64,000 bases of DNA from Diaporthe sp. PMI_573 (GCA_021399435.1 JAJTUP010000085.1:62001-126000); one strand, 5' to 3'. Counted from the stretch's first letter, positions 22,509 to 34,602 are shown. The notes: generated by a model not told the origin, from the sequence alone. A program made the numbers and translations.

Positions 22509-25500
22509 TCAATTGCGACTGGTGCTATCCCTGTTCTCTATGACAGAACCTCTCGTAATTCCTTTCTCAATTGTTAGTCTACCCGAATCGTGATTTGAAA
22601 TCCAGGATTGGCAACTTACTGTGATTTTGCTGTGCCTTTCTGCACTGTTTTTCGACAGAAGCATATCGACCAGTTCCTGCTTCGCCTCTTGGACTTGCCT
22701 GACATACTAAAGGCCAGTAATCAGCGACCGCGGTAAATCGATTACAAGCACGAAGACCGACGAACCTCCTCGATGGTCTCATTGACGAAGAAGCGGACTG
22801 TCACAACAGGCCGCGTCTGTCCCAGCCGGTATACCCTAGCCAGAGCTTGTTCTTCTATAGCCGGGTTCCATTGTGGCTCCATCAAATACGCACGGCTTGC
22901 TGCTGTAAGATTGAGTCTGGTGTAAATACGTGTAAGTCTATGCAACCATGATATATATGGTGATAGTTGGCACATACCCGACACCGCCACAGGAGAGTGA
23001 CATGAGCAGAACTGCCTCTACTTCAGATTCCGAGAAACGCTGCAAGATGGTACCCCTTTGATTAGCAGGTACTTTCCCATCAACCTGCAAGCAGGTGAAT
23101 CCTGCTTGTGTAAGGGCCGATGAAGCGAGGTCTAAGGTCGACTTCCAGAACGAGAACACGATACTGGGCACAATTAGCATGTTCCTTCACACAAACTGGT
23201 GCATATATGTGTGTACTGACCTTTTCTTTGCTTGTCGCTGGCTTGTCAAATCACTGACGAGGGCTTTGACCTTGGTTGAAAATACCCTGCTGGGCGTCCA
23301 TTCTCCCTGAAGTTTGCCGTTGCACGACTGTTGTGACTCCAGCTCGAGCATCGGAGGCCCCTCATGGGAGCTTTCCAATACACCAATGGAGTCTGAAAAG
23401 CAGGACCGACATTGAGTGGATCCCTTGCTGATCATCAACTCCGCAGGCTCCATGCTTGCTGTGCGCTGCGGGAGATGGTCCTCGGGCCCAGGCGATGGCG
23501 AAGTCAATATTAAAACCCCGCACATTGTGCAAGTCGAGGTCGATTCTGTCATATCATCCTGATCCAGAGGCTGATCCACAAATTCAAGGGCAGCACCGAT
23601 ATCTTCCCGGTCAAGTGATGCTTCCGAGGTGGATTCTGACGTAGCAGCCCCCAGCGTAGTATCTCTGGAATCTGTAGAACATCCCAGATTGCAAACCATC
23701 CGTAGAGCGTTGATCTTTGATATGGCGTTCATGTATCCGCCTCCTCCAGTCTCTGAGCTGATTATGTCATCCAAATACTGAATTGTAGCCCGTTTCGCTC
23801 GGTCATATTTGGCCTTGTCTTGGCCATCGAACCCAATGGGTATCACGGTATCTGTCCGTTCGGGTAGATGTAGTATGTCTTTGTGACGTCGGAGCATTAT
23901 AAACCCGAGCAATGTCTTGAGCCTCTTGATAGCTAGTTCGGGGTTATCGGATTCCCATGTCAGACTGTTATGCTCATTGTATGGATAGAGTCGGAGGAAT
24001 TGAAGCAAGCTGAAGAGTTCGGATAGTCTGTTCTGGATTGGTGTTGCAGTGACTACCCATCTGCAATTTGCATTCAGGGCACAAGCAGCCTGGGCAGTTG
24101 CTGCACGATTGTTCTTGATTACTTGAGCTGAAAAGGAATTAGCTTTACGAATCGTTGTGGGAGCCTTAATCTCAGATTATCACCTTCATCCAGAATTACT
24201 CGGTGCCAATGGTGCGTGAAGATGCTTGTTTTCCCGCCCTTGGAAATCCATTCGCGGGCAAAGGTCGAGTATGTCGTGAGAATGACATCAAAGTCTGAGA
24301 AGCTATAAGACCGTGTGGCTCGACTAGGCCCATGGTACAGAAACCACGACAGATGGCCAGGTGATGTGCGTCTAATCCAAGGTCAGCTAACTCGGTTACT
24401 TATAGTCACAATGATGGAAACCCACTCTCGAAGCTCCGTTTCCCAGTTCGAGAGAACTATTTGATTAGCACCACACTCCACAACATAAAACACTGAAGAT
24501 TCGCTCACGTGAAGGCGGCACCACGACTAGTGTTGTTCTCTGTATTTGTCTCGGTTTTGGGTAGAGAAGAGTGTCGTGGGCAATCAATGCGATCATGCTG
24601 AGGGTTTTGCCGAGACCCATGTCATCGGCAATAATGCCTCCACAGAAAGAAGGTGGGCGTTCGTAATGTTGGGAGTCGTCTACGTTGTTCAGATATCTGA
24701 GGTTGGATCAGCTGAGGTATTTGTTCCCTGAACACAAGATTCGCATGGGTTTGTAACAAACTTACGCCGTGTTTCCATCCTCGTCAACAGTCATGGTCCA
24801 AACGTCGCCGTTTTTGATGTCGAGTTGCCAACCCTGCTCTCGGCGAAGCATGAATGTTAAGCCTCTCATTTGATGACTGTGTATGGGAAACGTCAATTTT
24901 GGTCAGGAATGATTTTCTCTGCAACGCCTCGTCGAAAGAATTATTACCTTTTCAGGGATGTGCGAAGCGATGCAGATCCCTCAGTCTCCAGCAGATTGTC
25001 TTCGGAAGTAAAGTCCTTCAGGACATCTATCGCTTTGAACCGACCAACCTCAGGATAGGACTCGACCGCATTGCACGTGAGGCTTGTGGTGTATAGACCC
25101 TCAATATTTTGGAACTTATGCGGATTCCAGTATAGTGTATTCCTCTCCGCGTGAATCTGGTCCTGAAGGTAGACCTCGGCTTCTTGCAAGGTATCCCCAA
25201 GGTCGCTGGCAAGCTCTCTTGCCCCATAAATCGTCAGCCATAGAGTACCCAACTGGCCTGTGGCAGTCTTAGAAGCTGGGATCCAGAGGATATCGTAAAT
25301 GATTCCTTCCTTACTGAGAAGGTCCAGTAACTTGATGTCGCGTTTTGCAAGGCTTCCGCAGAAGGTCTGATCTGGTTGGAAAAGCTGTCCTACATCATTT
25401 ATCTGCAACTTTACTCGATTCGATAATTTGTCCACCATTGAAACTGAGAGACTTGTTATCTTGACTTGAATTAGTACGACTGGATGCCAGCATTTCATGA

Positions 25501-25842
25501 ACGGTAGGACGATGCACCTACTGATCCAAAGCAGACTAGATCGGCGGACTCTGCAAGACATCCCGATTCTTGAGAGCTAATAGAATCCAAGTCTGCAGAA
25601 GATGTTCTTGTCGCCTCCATCCCCTCGTTTTGCAGGCAAGTTGACCTCTCATTGTCCGGAGAAGATACCGAACAAGGTGGGCGTTCTGATTGACATTCAT
25701 GGTTCAATAAGAAGTTTTGAATGCTGTACTTGAAGTTCTGATCCGGAATTCCTTGGCGAATAGGCGAGACACTTTGAATTTCGAGAATTGATATCTTCTC
25801 TAAGCAAACACGTTTGGCGGGTCGTTCATTATCATAGTCCAT
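22509..25842 (-). CDS. SNF2-family helicase, Rad5/HLTF/ULS1-like
   Basis: Ten exons, all in phase: 25842-25522, 25459-24948, 24876-24766, 24696-24509, 24456-24426 (31 nt), 24371-24184, 24127-23221, 23163-22978, 22916-22766 and 22706-22509, encoding about 930 aa. The first ATPase lobe has Walker A ADDMGLGKT (about residue 340), the box ILDEAQVIKNN split by an intron, and TATPIQN. The second lobe has FSFWKSTLDL, LSCGGVGLNLTAA and QALARVYRLGQTRPV. Between the lobes are two CxxC pairs (CTMC and CRSC), where Rad5-like members carry a RING finger. Here the finger looks degenerate. Such proteins translocate on DNA and remodel chromatin or assist repair. No defect was found. The last exon may be shorter if a further intron exists. 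It is transcribed divergently from the NACHT-Tup1 gene. Confidence 0.9.
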
Positions 25843-26514
25843 GACTCTTTGGAGACGAACTGATCAGTGGACAGTGCCGCACAACGTAATAACAATTCAG
25901 CATCTCAAGTTCAAGCCGTAGTGAAGTGAATCTGTAAATTAGGCCTGCGAATTCTGAAGATGCAGTATAGGTCAGGGAAGATTTCGATCGGTCTCAGACT
26001 CCGCAAATTCTGAGCTGAAGGATTGGCAGAGTCAGCAATACGGCGGATAGCCGCCCGGGCACAGCCGCCCTGGGCGCAGCAGTGCGCAGCAGCGGCTGAC
26101 GGGCCTACATGTAGGTACACCGCAAGGCCTTTTAGTCGGGCATTTAGTCTGCATGGGGGTGTCCTTCTTGGTTTATCTATTGGTCTATTACGAGAAAACC
26201 CCGGTTCGAGGAGTGCCTAGCCTATAGGCGCTGATGAAACGATCGGCCCTGATTCAAGCAGCAGGACATGGGACTGGCTGACAATTCAAGCCACTTGCAT
26301 ATTGATCTGCGCGCCTGTAGCGACGTGGGCTGCACTGCGCCCTGTGACACTGCAGGCTGAAAATGAGGCAACAAGTCTGGTTAGTGAGTAGTATAGAAGG
26401 ACGGGCGTTACGTGTCAGATCGACCAGTGGATCTCGCCTACCAGGAATGAAAAATTTGGTTCTTACACAAAACTCTCCCCTGGCATCCTGCTCGGGGGCT
26501 CGTGAGGATGCAGA
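25843..26514. promoter_or_regulatory. Shared bidirectional intergenic region, 672 bp
   Basis: This is the only DNA between the divergent starts of the SNF2 helicase gene and the NACHT-Tup1 gene, so both promoters must lie here. It contains a GC-rich block near 26050-26100 with repeated cagcagc and gccgccc motifs. I could not identify specific factor sites. Confidence 0.55.
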
Positions 26515-29500
26515 ATGGCCCAAAGACAACTGGAGCTGTCCTGTGAAAGGTTCCGGAAAGACCTCAACGCTGAAGATGACAGGTTGATCAGAGCAACTTC
26601 TTTGGATGATGTACGCGCAACCATCGCTCAGACTGAGAGGGAGCTGGCATCCCGACAAGGGCTTCGAAACTTCGACAGACTTTCTCCCTACATCAATGCC
26701 ATCGAGCGCTATGGCAGTGTGATCGAGGTATTTTGTAACTCGGATCCGTTCGTACCTTACATTTGGGTAGGTTGTCTGTCACTACCACCTTGGCGTAGCT
26801 TACTTTAACCTGAAATCGTGCAATATCAGGGCCCTCTGAAATTCATTATATTGGTATGTGAGGTCGCTTGCCTAGTCCAGAGTCACTCCAGACAATTGTA
26901 GCACGGCTCTAACGGAAGCAGGCCGTCAAGGAACAAACTCGAGCATTGGACCAAATACTTGGCGCATATGCCCAAATTGGCAACGCCCTGCCGCGTTTAT
27001 CTGCTCTTCAAGAGTCATTCAAAGACGACCACGACTTCCAAACGCTCTTTGCCTTCTTATACGATGATATCACTGAGTTCCACCACCAGATTTACCAACT
27101 CATACGAAGATCAAGTAAGCATCACAATGCATTGACTGTTGTGGTTGGATACTAAAGCCAATTTAAGCCTGGCCGATATTCTTTGCCTCAGCATGGGGCC
27201 GCTTTGAACGCCATTTCGGCGCTCTCATTACCAATATCGCAAAGATAAGCGACTTGATTGACAAGCAAGCGTCAACATTCCACATTCTGGAGGTAAAGGA
27301 ATGAAGACAAAAGTCACTAGAAGACTCTATCGCCCTGGAAAAACACAGGGCCACAGAACAGCTTCAAGCAGTCCTTAATTGGCTTGGCACTGAGGTCCAG
27401 AACCAGAAGGACAAGCTAGACTGGCTAAATGCTCGTAGTCATGAGGGCACTTCGACTTGGATTGCAAAGCACACTAAGTTCAGATCTTGGTTACAAAGAG
27501 GCCGCGGGAGCCCTGTTCTATGGATTCATGGGAAACCTGGGTCTGGTTAGTTCGCCATACTTATATCGGCTCCGGGCCAACTTTATATGCTGACGTAAAG
27601 GACAAGGAAAATCTGTCCTGGTATCGCAGGTTCTATCATTCATCCCTGCCGACTCCAAAAACAAAACCCGGGTCCTTTTTTTCTTCTGCGACTACCGAAC
27701 GCCAGCTCATCAGGTCACAACTCAGATCTTCAGGGCCTACCTGGCGCAATGCATCTCCAAGGATCCAGATATAGTGCCATTTCTCTACGAAGACTACGTG
27801 GCCAAGGGGCTGTCACCAGCTGCCAAGGTGCTGAGACCGGCGCTCATCGCTGTTTCCCAGTCTGCAGATATGGTCAGGTTGGTCGTGGATGGGCTTGATG
27901 AAATTGAAGCAACTGAGCACAAGCCCGTTCTTCGAGAGCTCAAACGACTAACTGAACTTTGCGGCGAGACTTGCAAACTTCTCATAGCCAGTCAAGATAT
28001 CCCAAGCATTCGATCCATGCTTGGTAAGACGCCCCAGATATTCCTTGGGGACGAAAAACAAGCGATCGAACTAGACATGCGCGTTGTAGTCGATGCAGCG
28101 TTGACGGAGCTTGATCAAGGTCTAGATGGGGCACTTGACGGACCTCAGAAGGCGGCGCTTCAAGCCTCCATTCTCAGCAATGCCGGAGGTGAGGATTGCT
28201 TTCCAAACCATCAGCATGAGACTCGTACTAAGTCCAAACTCAGGCATGTTTCTTTGGATAAATTTGATACTCAATTTATTGGAAGAGTCTTCCAGTCTCG
28301 GTGAGCTGGAGTCCATCGTCACTTCGCTACCCAAGGATCTGGAGCAAATGTTAGTAATTTTGGAGCACTCCAGTGCCATATGAAGGTGTCTGTGCTAACA
28401 ACCCTCTCCTGGAAGGTACGGAAAGCTTCTTGACAGAATCCGCAGTCGCTGTGACACTCCAAGACTAGCGAGAGTTTCAAGAATCTTTGAGTGGCTTCTC
28501 TTTGCGGATGGAAAGGGCCATATCCAAAAGTTTGACGTTCTCCTTGGATCTAGTATTCACGAAGACTGTATGGTTCTGGACAGAAAGAATATGCCCTTTT
28601 CTACCGCTCTAGACATCTGCAAGCCACTGATCGAGGACGGGCCAGGCGGCACCGTCGCTTTGATACATTCCACACTGCCGTAGTACGTCTACCTGATTCA
28701 ACCTCCCCGCGACGAACTTTGGAATCTCTAATGCTTAGCAGCTTTCTCATGAAGTCGAAAAATGGGCCTCTCATCTCTGCACGTTTTGGTCACGAGCATA
28801 TAGCGTTCGCCTGCGTATCTCACCTGGTTCAGATTCTGCAGTTTGTTCAACCAAATCTCGAATCTAAAAAGATAGAAGAAGTCGTCGGTCTTGGATGCTT
28901 GGGTCTTCAAAGATATGCCAGTGAAAATTGGATATCCCACATCATGAACTATCTTACGGAGAGTGCTCACGCAGAGCTCAATCCTGAAGACCCTCTGATA
29001 AGACAACTTCTGCAACTCACGGCGAGTCATCATGCCCTATTGCAGACAGCCAAGCCACATATTAATGGAGACGATCAAATCATGGCCCCGACTCCAGCGC
29101 TGCACAAATTGAAGGCTTTTCCCGGAACATACGATCTGATCAGTCGCGTGCTTTCTTTCCAAGAGTCTTTCTCTGCTAAGCAACTTGCCGAAGGGCCAGG
29201 TATGCACGCTCCCGCCACCATCTCCCCCCTTTTCTTTTATTCTGATTTTGCTTAGCCCCAAAATGACTGGTGTAAGCTAAATGATCTGCTATTGTCTTAG
29301 ATATTCTAGCGGTCGACTCAGATACCACTCTGTTCTCGCTCGCGGACTCTAACTACCAAGCTGTTGTAAAGCTGCTATTTCGAGCGACCACCTCCTCGGT
29401 CCTTACAGATGCTGAGCTCATTGCGTTCAGAGCTCAATTTGGAGGCACTGCATTTATCTGCCCCGTGAAAGGATGTGTTCTGGGGTTTTCTTCTGAAAAT

Positions 29501-30904
29501 GAGCTCAATAGCCACAAGACCCAACGACATAAACAGCGTCTGAGATGTTATCAGGGAAAGTGTATTCACAACGATGTGGGCTTTGCGAATACGAGCAGCC
29601 TTCAACAGCATGTGAAGAAAGTGCACAAGAAAGAGACGCCGCGAATTCCGACAGCGCTCAAGAGGAGAAAGAAGATCGAAGATCTTAGATCACCTGTACC
29701 TGAAGACTCTGACACAGCTGATATACGCCCTGCATCCCCGCCTCATCCCCCCAACCATGCCATGGGCGATCTCGACATTGAACGCCTTGCTCCTCAGCAC
29801 AAGAAGGCAAGGGATGATTGGTTCGTCGTCTTCAACCAAACAGTTCCTCGCCTGCTCGATATAGATCTGGTCCACACTCTGGTCCACGACAGCGTTATCT
29901 GCTGTGTTAGGTTCAGCATGGATGGCATGTATGTGGCCACAGGCTGCAACAAGTCTGCTCAGATCTACAATATTATCAGTGGTGACAAAGTGTGCGTTCT
30001 ACAAGACGACAACATGGATACTAGTGGCAATAATTACGTTAGGGCCGTATGCTTTAGCCCCGACGGCAAGTACCTTGTAACTGGATGCGACGACAAGCTG
30101 ATCCGGGTAAGTAATCGAGCTGTCACCACATCCGCAGGTTCCTTGCTAACATCAGCCAGGTCTGGGACATCGTCACGCGTACCATCAGGAATATCTTTGC
30201 TGGCCATGAACAGGAGATCTATAGTCTAGACTTCTCTCGGGACGGCCGCACAATAGCATCTGGTAGCACCGACCAGACTGTTCGTTTGTGGGATATCGAG
30301 AATAGCAGCAGCATTTTGACGCTGCGCCTTGAGGACGGTGTTACCTCAGTTGCTATCTCCCCCAATTGTCGGCTAGTCGCAGCCGGGTCTTTGGGTAAAA
30401 GCGCCCATGTATGGGATATGCAAGGCAATCTGATTGAAACACTTGGAGGGTCCCTTGCGCACAAGGATTCTATATACAGTATTGCATTTTCCCCGAGTGG
30501 AAAAGATATTGTTACTGGGAGTCTTGATAGGACCATCAAGATGTGGCAGCTGAACTCACCACCTCAGCGTGACGGAGGTCATTGTTCAAAGACTTTCGAG
30601 GGTCATAGGGTAAGTCGTTCTCTTTGTGGCGTGTGTAATGATAATTAACATAAACGATCTATAGGATTTTGTTCTTTCCGTGGCCCTGACTCCCGATGCT
30701 CAATGGGTGATGTCTGCTTCTAAGGACCGTGGCGTGCAGTTCTGGGATCCGAGAACCGGTAACACTCAGCTGATGGTCCAGGGTCACAAGAATAGCGTTA
30801 TATCAGTTTGTCCGAGCCCGACAGGCAATTGCTTCGCTACGGGCTCGGGAGATATGAGGGCCCGTGTTTGGATGTACCAACAAATTGGTCCTCAAGTAGA
30901 ATAG
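26515..30904 (+). CDS. NACHT STAND receptor with C2H2 pair and Tup1-type WD40 propeller
   Basis: Eleven exons join in phase: 26515-26766, 26830-26853, 26919-27114, 27168-27545, 27607-28188, 28244-28349, 28416-28679, 28739-29199, 29301-30106, 30160-30609 and 30665-30904, giving 1252 codons. Residues about 1-210 match the helical domain preceding NACHT in fungal NLR-like proteins (DUF7708 type). The P-loop HGKPGSGKSVL lies near 275-285 and Walker [11 protein letters not shown] near 375. A helical NLR middle follows, then two C2H2 fingers near 805-862. A Tup1/RCO-1-like linker ([13 protein letters not shown]) leads into seven WD40 blades (about 947-1252), including [13 protein letters not shown] and [17 protein letters not shown]. 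Only one defect is seen, an in-frame TGA at 27302-27304 (codon 203), explicable as CGA to TGA. It might also be removed by an alternative intron at about 27293-27362. The expected role is a ligand-gated signalling ATPase linked to transcriptional repression, which is inference. Confidence 0.85.
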
Positions 30905-31550
30905 AGGCGATTTGAGAGGATATGTCCTAATATTGGGGATGAGATAGCCATACCCATCTAATCCACAATCAACGAGTTTCCAGCCGTGCCTAAAAACATG
31001 TTGGTATAATTTACAAGTAGTCTGGAATCACTACAAATGAAAGATAACTGCATTAGGTGCAGGACCATAGCAGACATACAGACTACTAAAGATGCCCTGT
31101 ACAGCGGGACGATACCGGCTGGAGCAAGCGGATTTTCCAACTCACAAATAATACTAGCCCTGAGCAGTCAACCAGAGTCCACACTACACTCCATGGTCCC
31201 TTGTTTCTCGGGGCCAAGCCAAGCTGTAATTTGCACCCACTGTCTCAATCAGCGTAGCTAGTATTCGAGACAAGTAAACAGTCATAATAAGAAAAGCATA
31301 GCTAAAAGAATCGTGATAGAGAACTACAAAAAGCAAAAGAAGAACTAGAATGCCCATTACTGGAATCGAACCAGTCACCTCATCATCGCTATTTAGTACG
31401 GAGGTCGCTGCAAAAAGTCTTTGACGCCAAGGAGCAGGGGCCCCGGCAATTAGTGGGTACCCTCTCCTTGGCAATCCACTTTTGTGGGCAGAAAATGCTG
31501 GTCAGCTGGAATTCCGTTGAGAATCCTCACATCTGTCATCATCCTCAAAG
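30905..31550. other. Intergenic, no gene
   Basis: 3' flank of the NACHT-Tup1 gene. At 31362-31378 the minus strand contains a tRNA T-arm-like sequence (actggttcgattccagt), but no matching D-arm, anticodon arm or acceptor partner. A 9-bp inverted repeat gccaaggag/ctccttggc spans 31427-31473. Confidence 0.5.
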
Positions 31551-31751
31551 TGTCACGGCCAGCACGAGATGCAGCATGGGAGCTGGGTCTATTGGCGCTA
31601 TCAACGAATATTCTAAGCTGAGGAGAGGAGAAGAAAGGGGAGAGCGAAGCTCTGGCGGTCTCTGGCTCGCGAAGTCTTGACGCGACTGTGGGGCTAAGGG
31701 TTAGGGTCCTTGTGACGGCCAGGTGGCTTGCCTACCTTGGCTGCCGTCACA
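31551..31751 (+). mobile_element. MITE, ~200 bp, copy A
   Basis: It starts tgtcacggccagcacgag and ends ggctgccgtcaca, giving short imperfect inverted termini (tgtcacggc against tgtgacggc). The whole 201 bp aligns with the opposite-strand copy at 63737-63938, with small indels and substitutions. No coding capacity. Its flanks show no obvious target duplication. Confidence 0.75.
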
Positions 31752-32429
31752 TTTCTTAACGTACAACCTTAGACGGCATAATGTCGCGGATTTAGTGAGG
31801 GTAGATCGTTACGGAAAGACTGAGTATACGTGAACGGCCACAACCAGTATCCTGGACTCAGAGCTGCTTACCATGAGGCCCCTTGCCTGACAAGATGCTT
31901 ATTCTCGTTGTTGTCCCGCAATTCTAGCACGTCGCCTTAAGGCAGCAGCTCGATAGCGGACCACCGCCCCCGTTGCTTGTAACGTTAATAATCATGGTAG
32001 TGCCTTGTCTCCTGAGACGCCGTCTCGAAGATGCGTTGGCGCGAGGCACATTGCGCCCACACCGTGATCACAAACATCGACTACGGCAGATACTCCAGGT
32101 GCAGCTTCCGCTGCCGCTACCAGTGCGTACCTCTGGTTCTACAGATGTATTCTCTCTATCAACACCCACTAATATTGCTGACTTTATTCATGCATAGAAT
32201 AGGTACACTCTTAGTGCAAAACACCACATCCTAAAGTGTTCTAGTAGGCTTAGAAACTGCACCATATAGGTATTGCAGAACGCCTGCTCAAGTTTGCTAA
32301 AAGTTAAGCATTAGATCTTAGTTTTCTAGAGGCCAAAAGAGGTGAGCCTACGGAATTCAGTATTGAGTGCTGCACTTGCGACATATGTTTAGTGGGCCAC
32401 CAAGCGTGTACAAAGATTATTATATCTCA
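31752..32429. other. No supportable gene
   Basis: Short ORFs without recognisable features. Confidence 0.45.
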
Positions 32430-32650
32430 GAGGACGGCACTTTATACACAAAGGTGCCCATGGAACTGCCGCATAGGCGTCATCAGACGATGAGTAATCT
32501 GAGTTACGTCGACTTCGCTTGCGCCGTTGCGACTTTTCCGCCCCATTTTGCTCTCTCTTGCCACTCACGCTCATCTTCAAGAATGAGCCGATGGAACTCC
32601 TCTGCCACATCATACGAATCGTTTCTCAACATCACGGAACGAATTCTCTA
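32430..32650 (-). pseudogene. Relic paralogous to the Arg/Ser-rich gene at 2336-2842
   Basis: From an ATG near 32634 the reading AEEFHRLILEDEREW parallels PESFRRLVLDDYRER of the other locus. After a frame change around 32560 it continues as RRKRSRRNSDYSSSDD, parallel to RKRRRRDSDHSSSDE. The similarity then fades. The fragment cannot encode a complete protein. Confidence 0.6.
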
Positions 32651-32779
32651 GACATTATTAAAGTTGAGGACTTTTGGTGTGGCGGCTGATCGGGTGAGGG
32701 GTGGGCCATAGTACGATAATGAGACTGCGGTGCTCTCATGGCGCGGAAGCACAACCTAATTTTATGGACTTTTGTCGCA

Positions 32780-33215
32780 CCTAGAAGTACCTTTTGTGAC
32801 CCAGGATATTAGCTCCGAAATCTAAATTTAATAACAAGTACTTTTTAACCACTTCCAGCACCCTTTGGCAAGTACAGCCAGCATCTCGAACGTGTGGAAA
32901 ATCGCTATACTGTAGTACTTTACGACTACTTTCATTTGGTTCATTGGGTGGATAGCGGGCACCCACACCACCATCAATACCCGTCGTAGGTGGCCTGAAG
33001 CACAGAATCAAGATGGCACAAGCTAGGCTCCCCCTCCCCGGCAGGGAGCCGAGTCCCGTCTTCATCATACCGCCAGCCATTGGTTAGAAAGAGGCCAACC
33101 AGTCTAGCGTCTGCAAGGCGCTCCCTATCCCCGGCAGAGACGGGACTGGGCCCCATGGCTCGGCACAACTCATCGTAGAACAGCTCGCGGAGCTCATGGT
33201 GATACCGTTTATTAA
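32780..33215 (-). other. Possible coding relic, unassigned
   Basis: A minus-strand frame from about 33215 reads HHELRELFYDELCRAMGPSP, then a hydrophilic stretch ending LCHLDSVLQATYDGY. It has protein-like composition but no start codon, no recognised domain and no clear continuation. An overlapping frame (32781-33080) is equally unassigned. Confidence 0.25.
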
Positions 33216-33439
33216 ATGGTCACGATCAGGTCTTTAGAAAGTTGTAGTCTACTTCAGCAGGAGAACTTACAGGTGAACATTTTAACACGCTGCGTGCACA
33301 TACTGTAAACGCAAACAGACACTTGTGAGCGTTGAAATTACTGTAAAACAAGTTGTGACCCTAATTTTCCATGTTAACTCCTCTGTTATCTTTCTAAACC
33401 TAGTATAAGTGCTGTTCTTTTTATCATAGTGTCCCGCAT

Positions 33440-34330
33440 ATGTACTGTAGTATATTTGTCATATGTAATAGCCAAGAGTTGATGCGTTGGATTGAAGCTT
33501 TAGAGGAAGCCGAGCCCAAGATGCAGAAAGCGATTTTACAAGAGAGTCAAAGATCAGAGACAACAGCAAGCACAGCTAGCTCTCAGACAAGAACGCCGCA
33601 ACGCAACATCGAACAATCCCCAGTCCGACCAGCTCGCGCCAGTGCCATTGCTGCTGTCAAGGCTGGATTTCCGACGCCTCCCACGTCGTCCGCAGTCCAG
33701 GTGGGCTCCAGCCCGGCTGAGAGACAGTCAACTCACCAGTCATCTCGCAAGAGACACGGAGAGCCACCGTCAGGTTCACCGCGTCCAACAAAGTCAAGGA
33801 GGAAAGAGCCAGAGATTATCGATTTAACATTACCGACGCTGTCTAATAGCCAGCGCAGCCAGCGCCAGCCGCTTGAGGATATCGCGTCGGCGCCATCCTC
33901 CCAAGGGAACCTCCCTACACCCACAGTGCCGCGCCTGCCGAGTGGTGCGACAGAACATGATGCTAAAGACATCAACAGCTCTATACTTCCTCCACCAACA
34001 GCTCCGACACTCTCTAACCCAAGCCCTACCCGGCCTCAGCGTTCTTCGGCAGTGTCGTGCGGGTATGCCGGTGGTGCATGCGCCTTGGCGGACACCCTTG
34101 TGCTTCTCTCCCCATGCATCGCCAACATGCCCCTGCTCACCGAGGACCTACTGCCAGCTCACGGTGTTAGCGGCGTGTTCACCGACATTCAGTCATGGCT
34201 CGCCTCCCAGGTGGCCCAGGCTGGCGCCAAGGGATGGAAACAACTAGTTTCTGACAGTTTGCGTCCGCACCGTGGCAGTGAACCCCAGAGACTGTGGGAG
34301 AGTTGGAGAGTCTTATCCGGGCTGCCAAAC
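33440..34330 (+). pseudogene. Low-complexity nuclear-type protein with SUMO-interacting-like motif, 3' end lost
   Basis: The ATG at 33440 opens a frame rich in Ser, Pro, Thr and Gln with basic clusters (PRPTKSRRKEPEIIDLT). IIDLT preceded by acidic and basic residues fits a SUMO-interacting motif, and the basic run could be a nuclear localisation signal. From about 34330 the frame runs antisense through a hAT dimerisation-domain relic, so the native C-terminus has been replaced by transposon DNA. The first helix (ELMRWIEALEEAEPKMQKAI) resembles short helices in other fungal hypothetical proteins. Function unknown. Confidence 0.5.
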
Positions 34331-34602
34331 TATATAATACCCTCTTTTTTCCATGAACGAACACACTGCGACATCCCAATGCTCCAACGGTCCAACCTAG
34401 TCCTTAATACGCCCACCATACGCCCACAAGAGCTGAATTCTCGCTCTGTTTGCGTAGACATCGCTGGGATCGACAAGACGTCGCTGGCCATACGAGAAAG
34501 CCTTGGGTATTCCTTCTCGTGTGCCTTCCACCAAGGCTCGGACCCACTACACTGCAAATCCACGTGGACCACAAATAAGTGGCCCATCTCTATTACATCC
34601 AC
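34330..34602 (-). pseudogene. hAT transposase fragment, dimerisation domain
   Basis: Ninety codons encode the C-terminal hAT dimerisation domain (YPRLSRMASDVLSIPAMSTQ, then GRMVGVLRTRLD, then SQCVRSWKKEGII) and its stop. The rest of the transposase is absent upstream. It is closest in pattern to the hAT at 19440-22421 but clearly diverged. Confidence 0.8.

Noticed and set aside
31350..31385. Possible tRNA on the minus strand (T-arm actggttcgattccagt)
   Set aside because: A perfect T-stem and loop is present, but there is no complementary 5' acceptor strand, no D-arm and no anticodon stem with a 7-base loop upstream. At most a tRNA-derived fragment.
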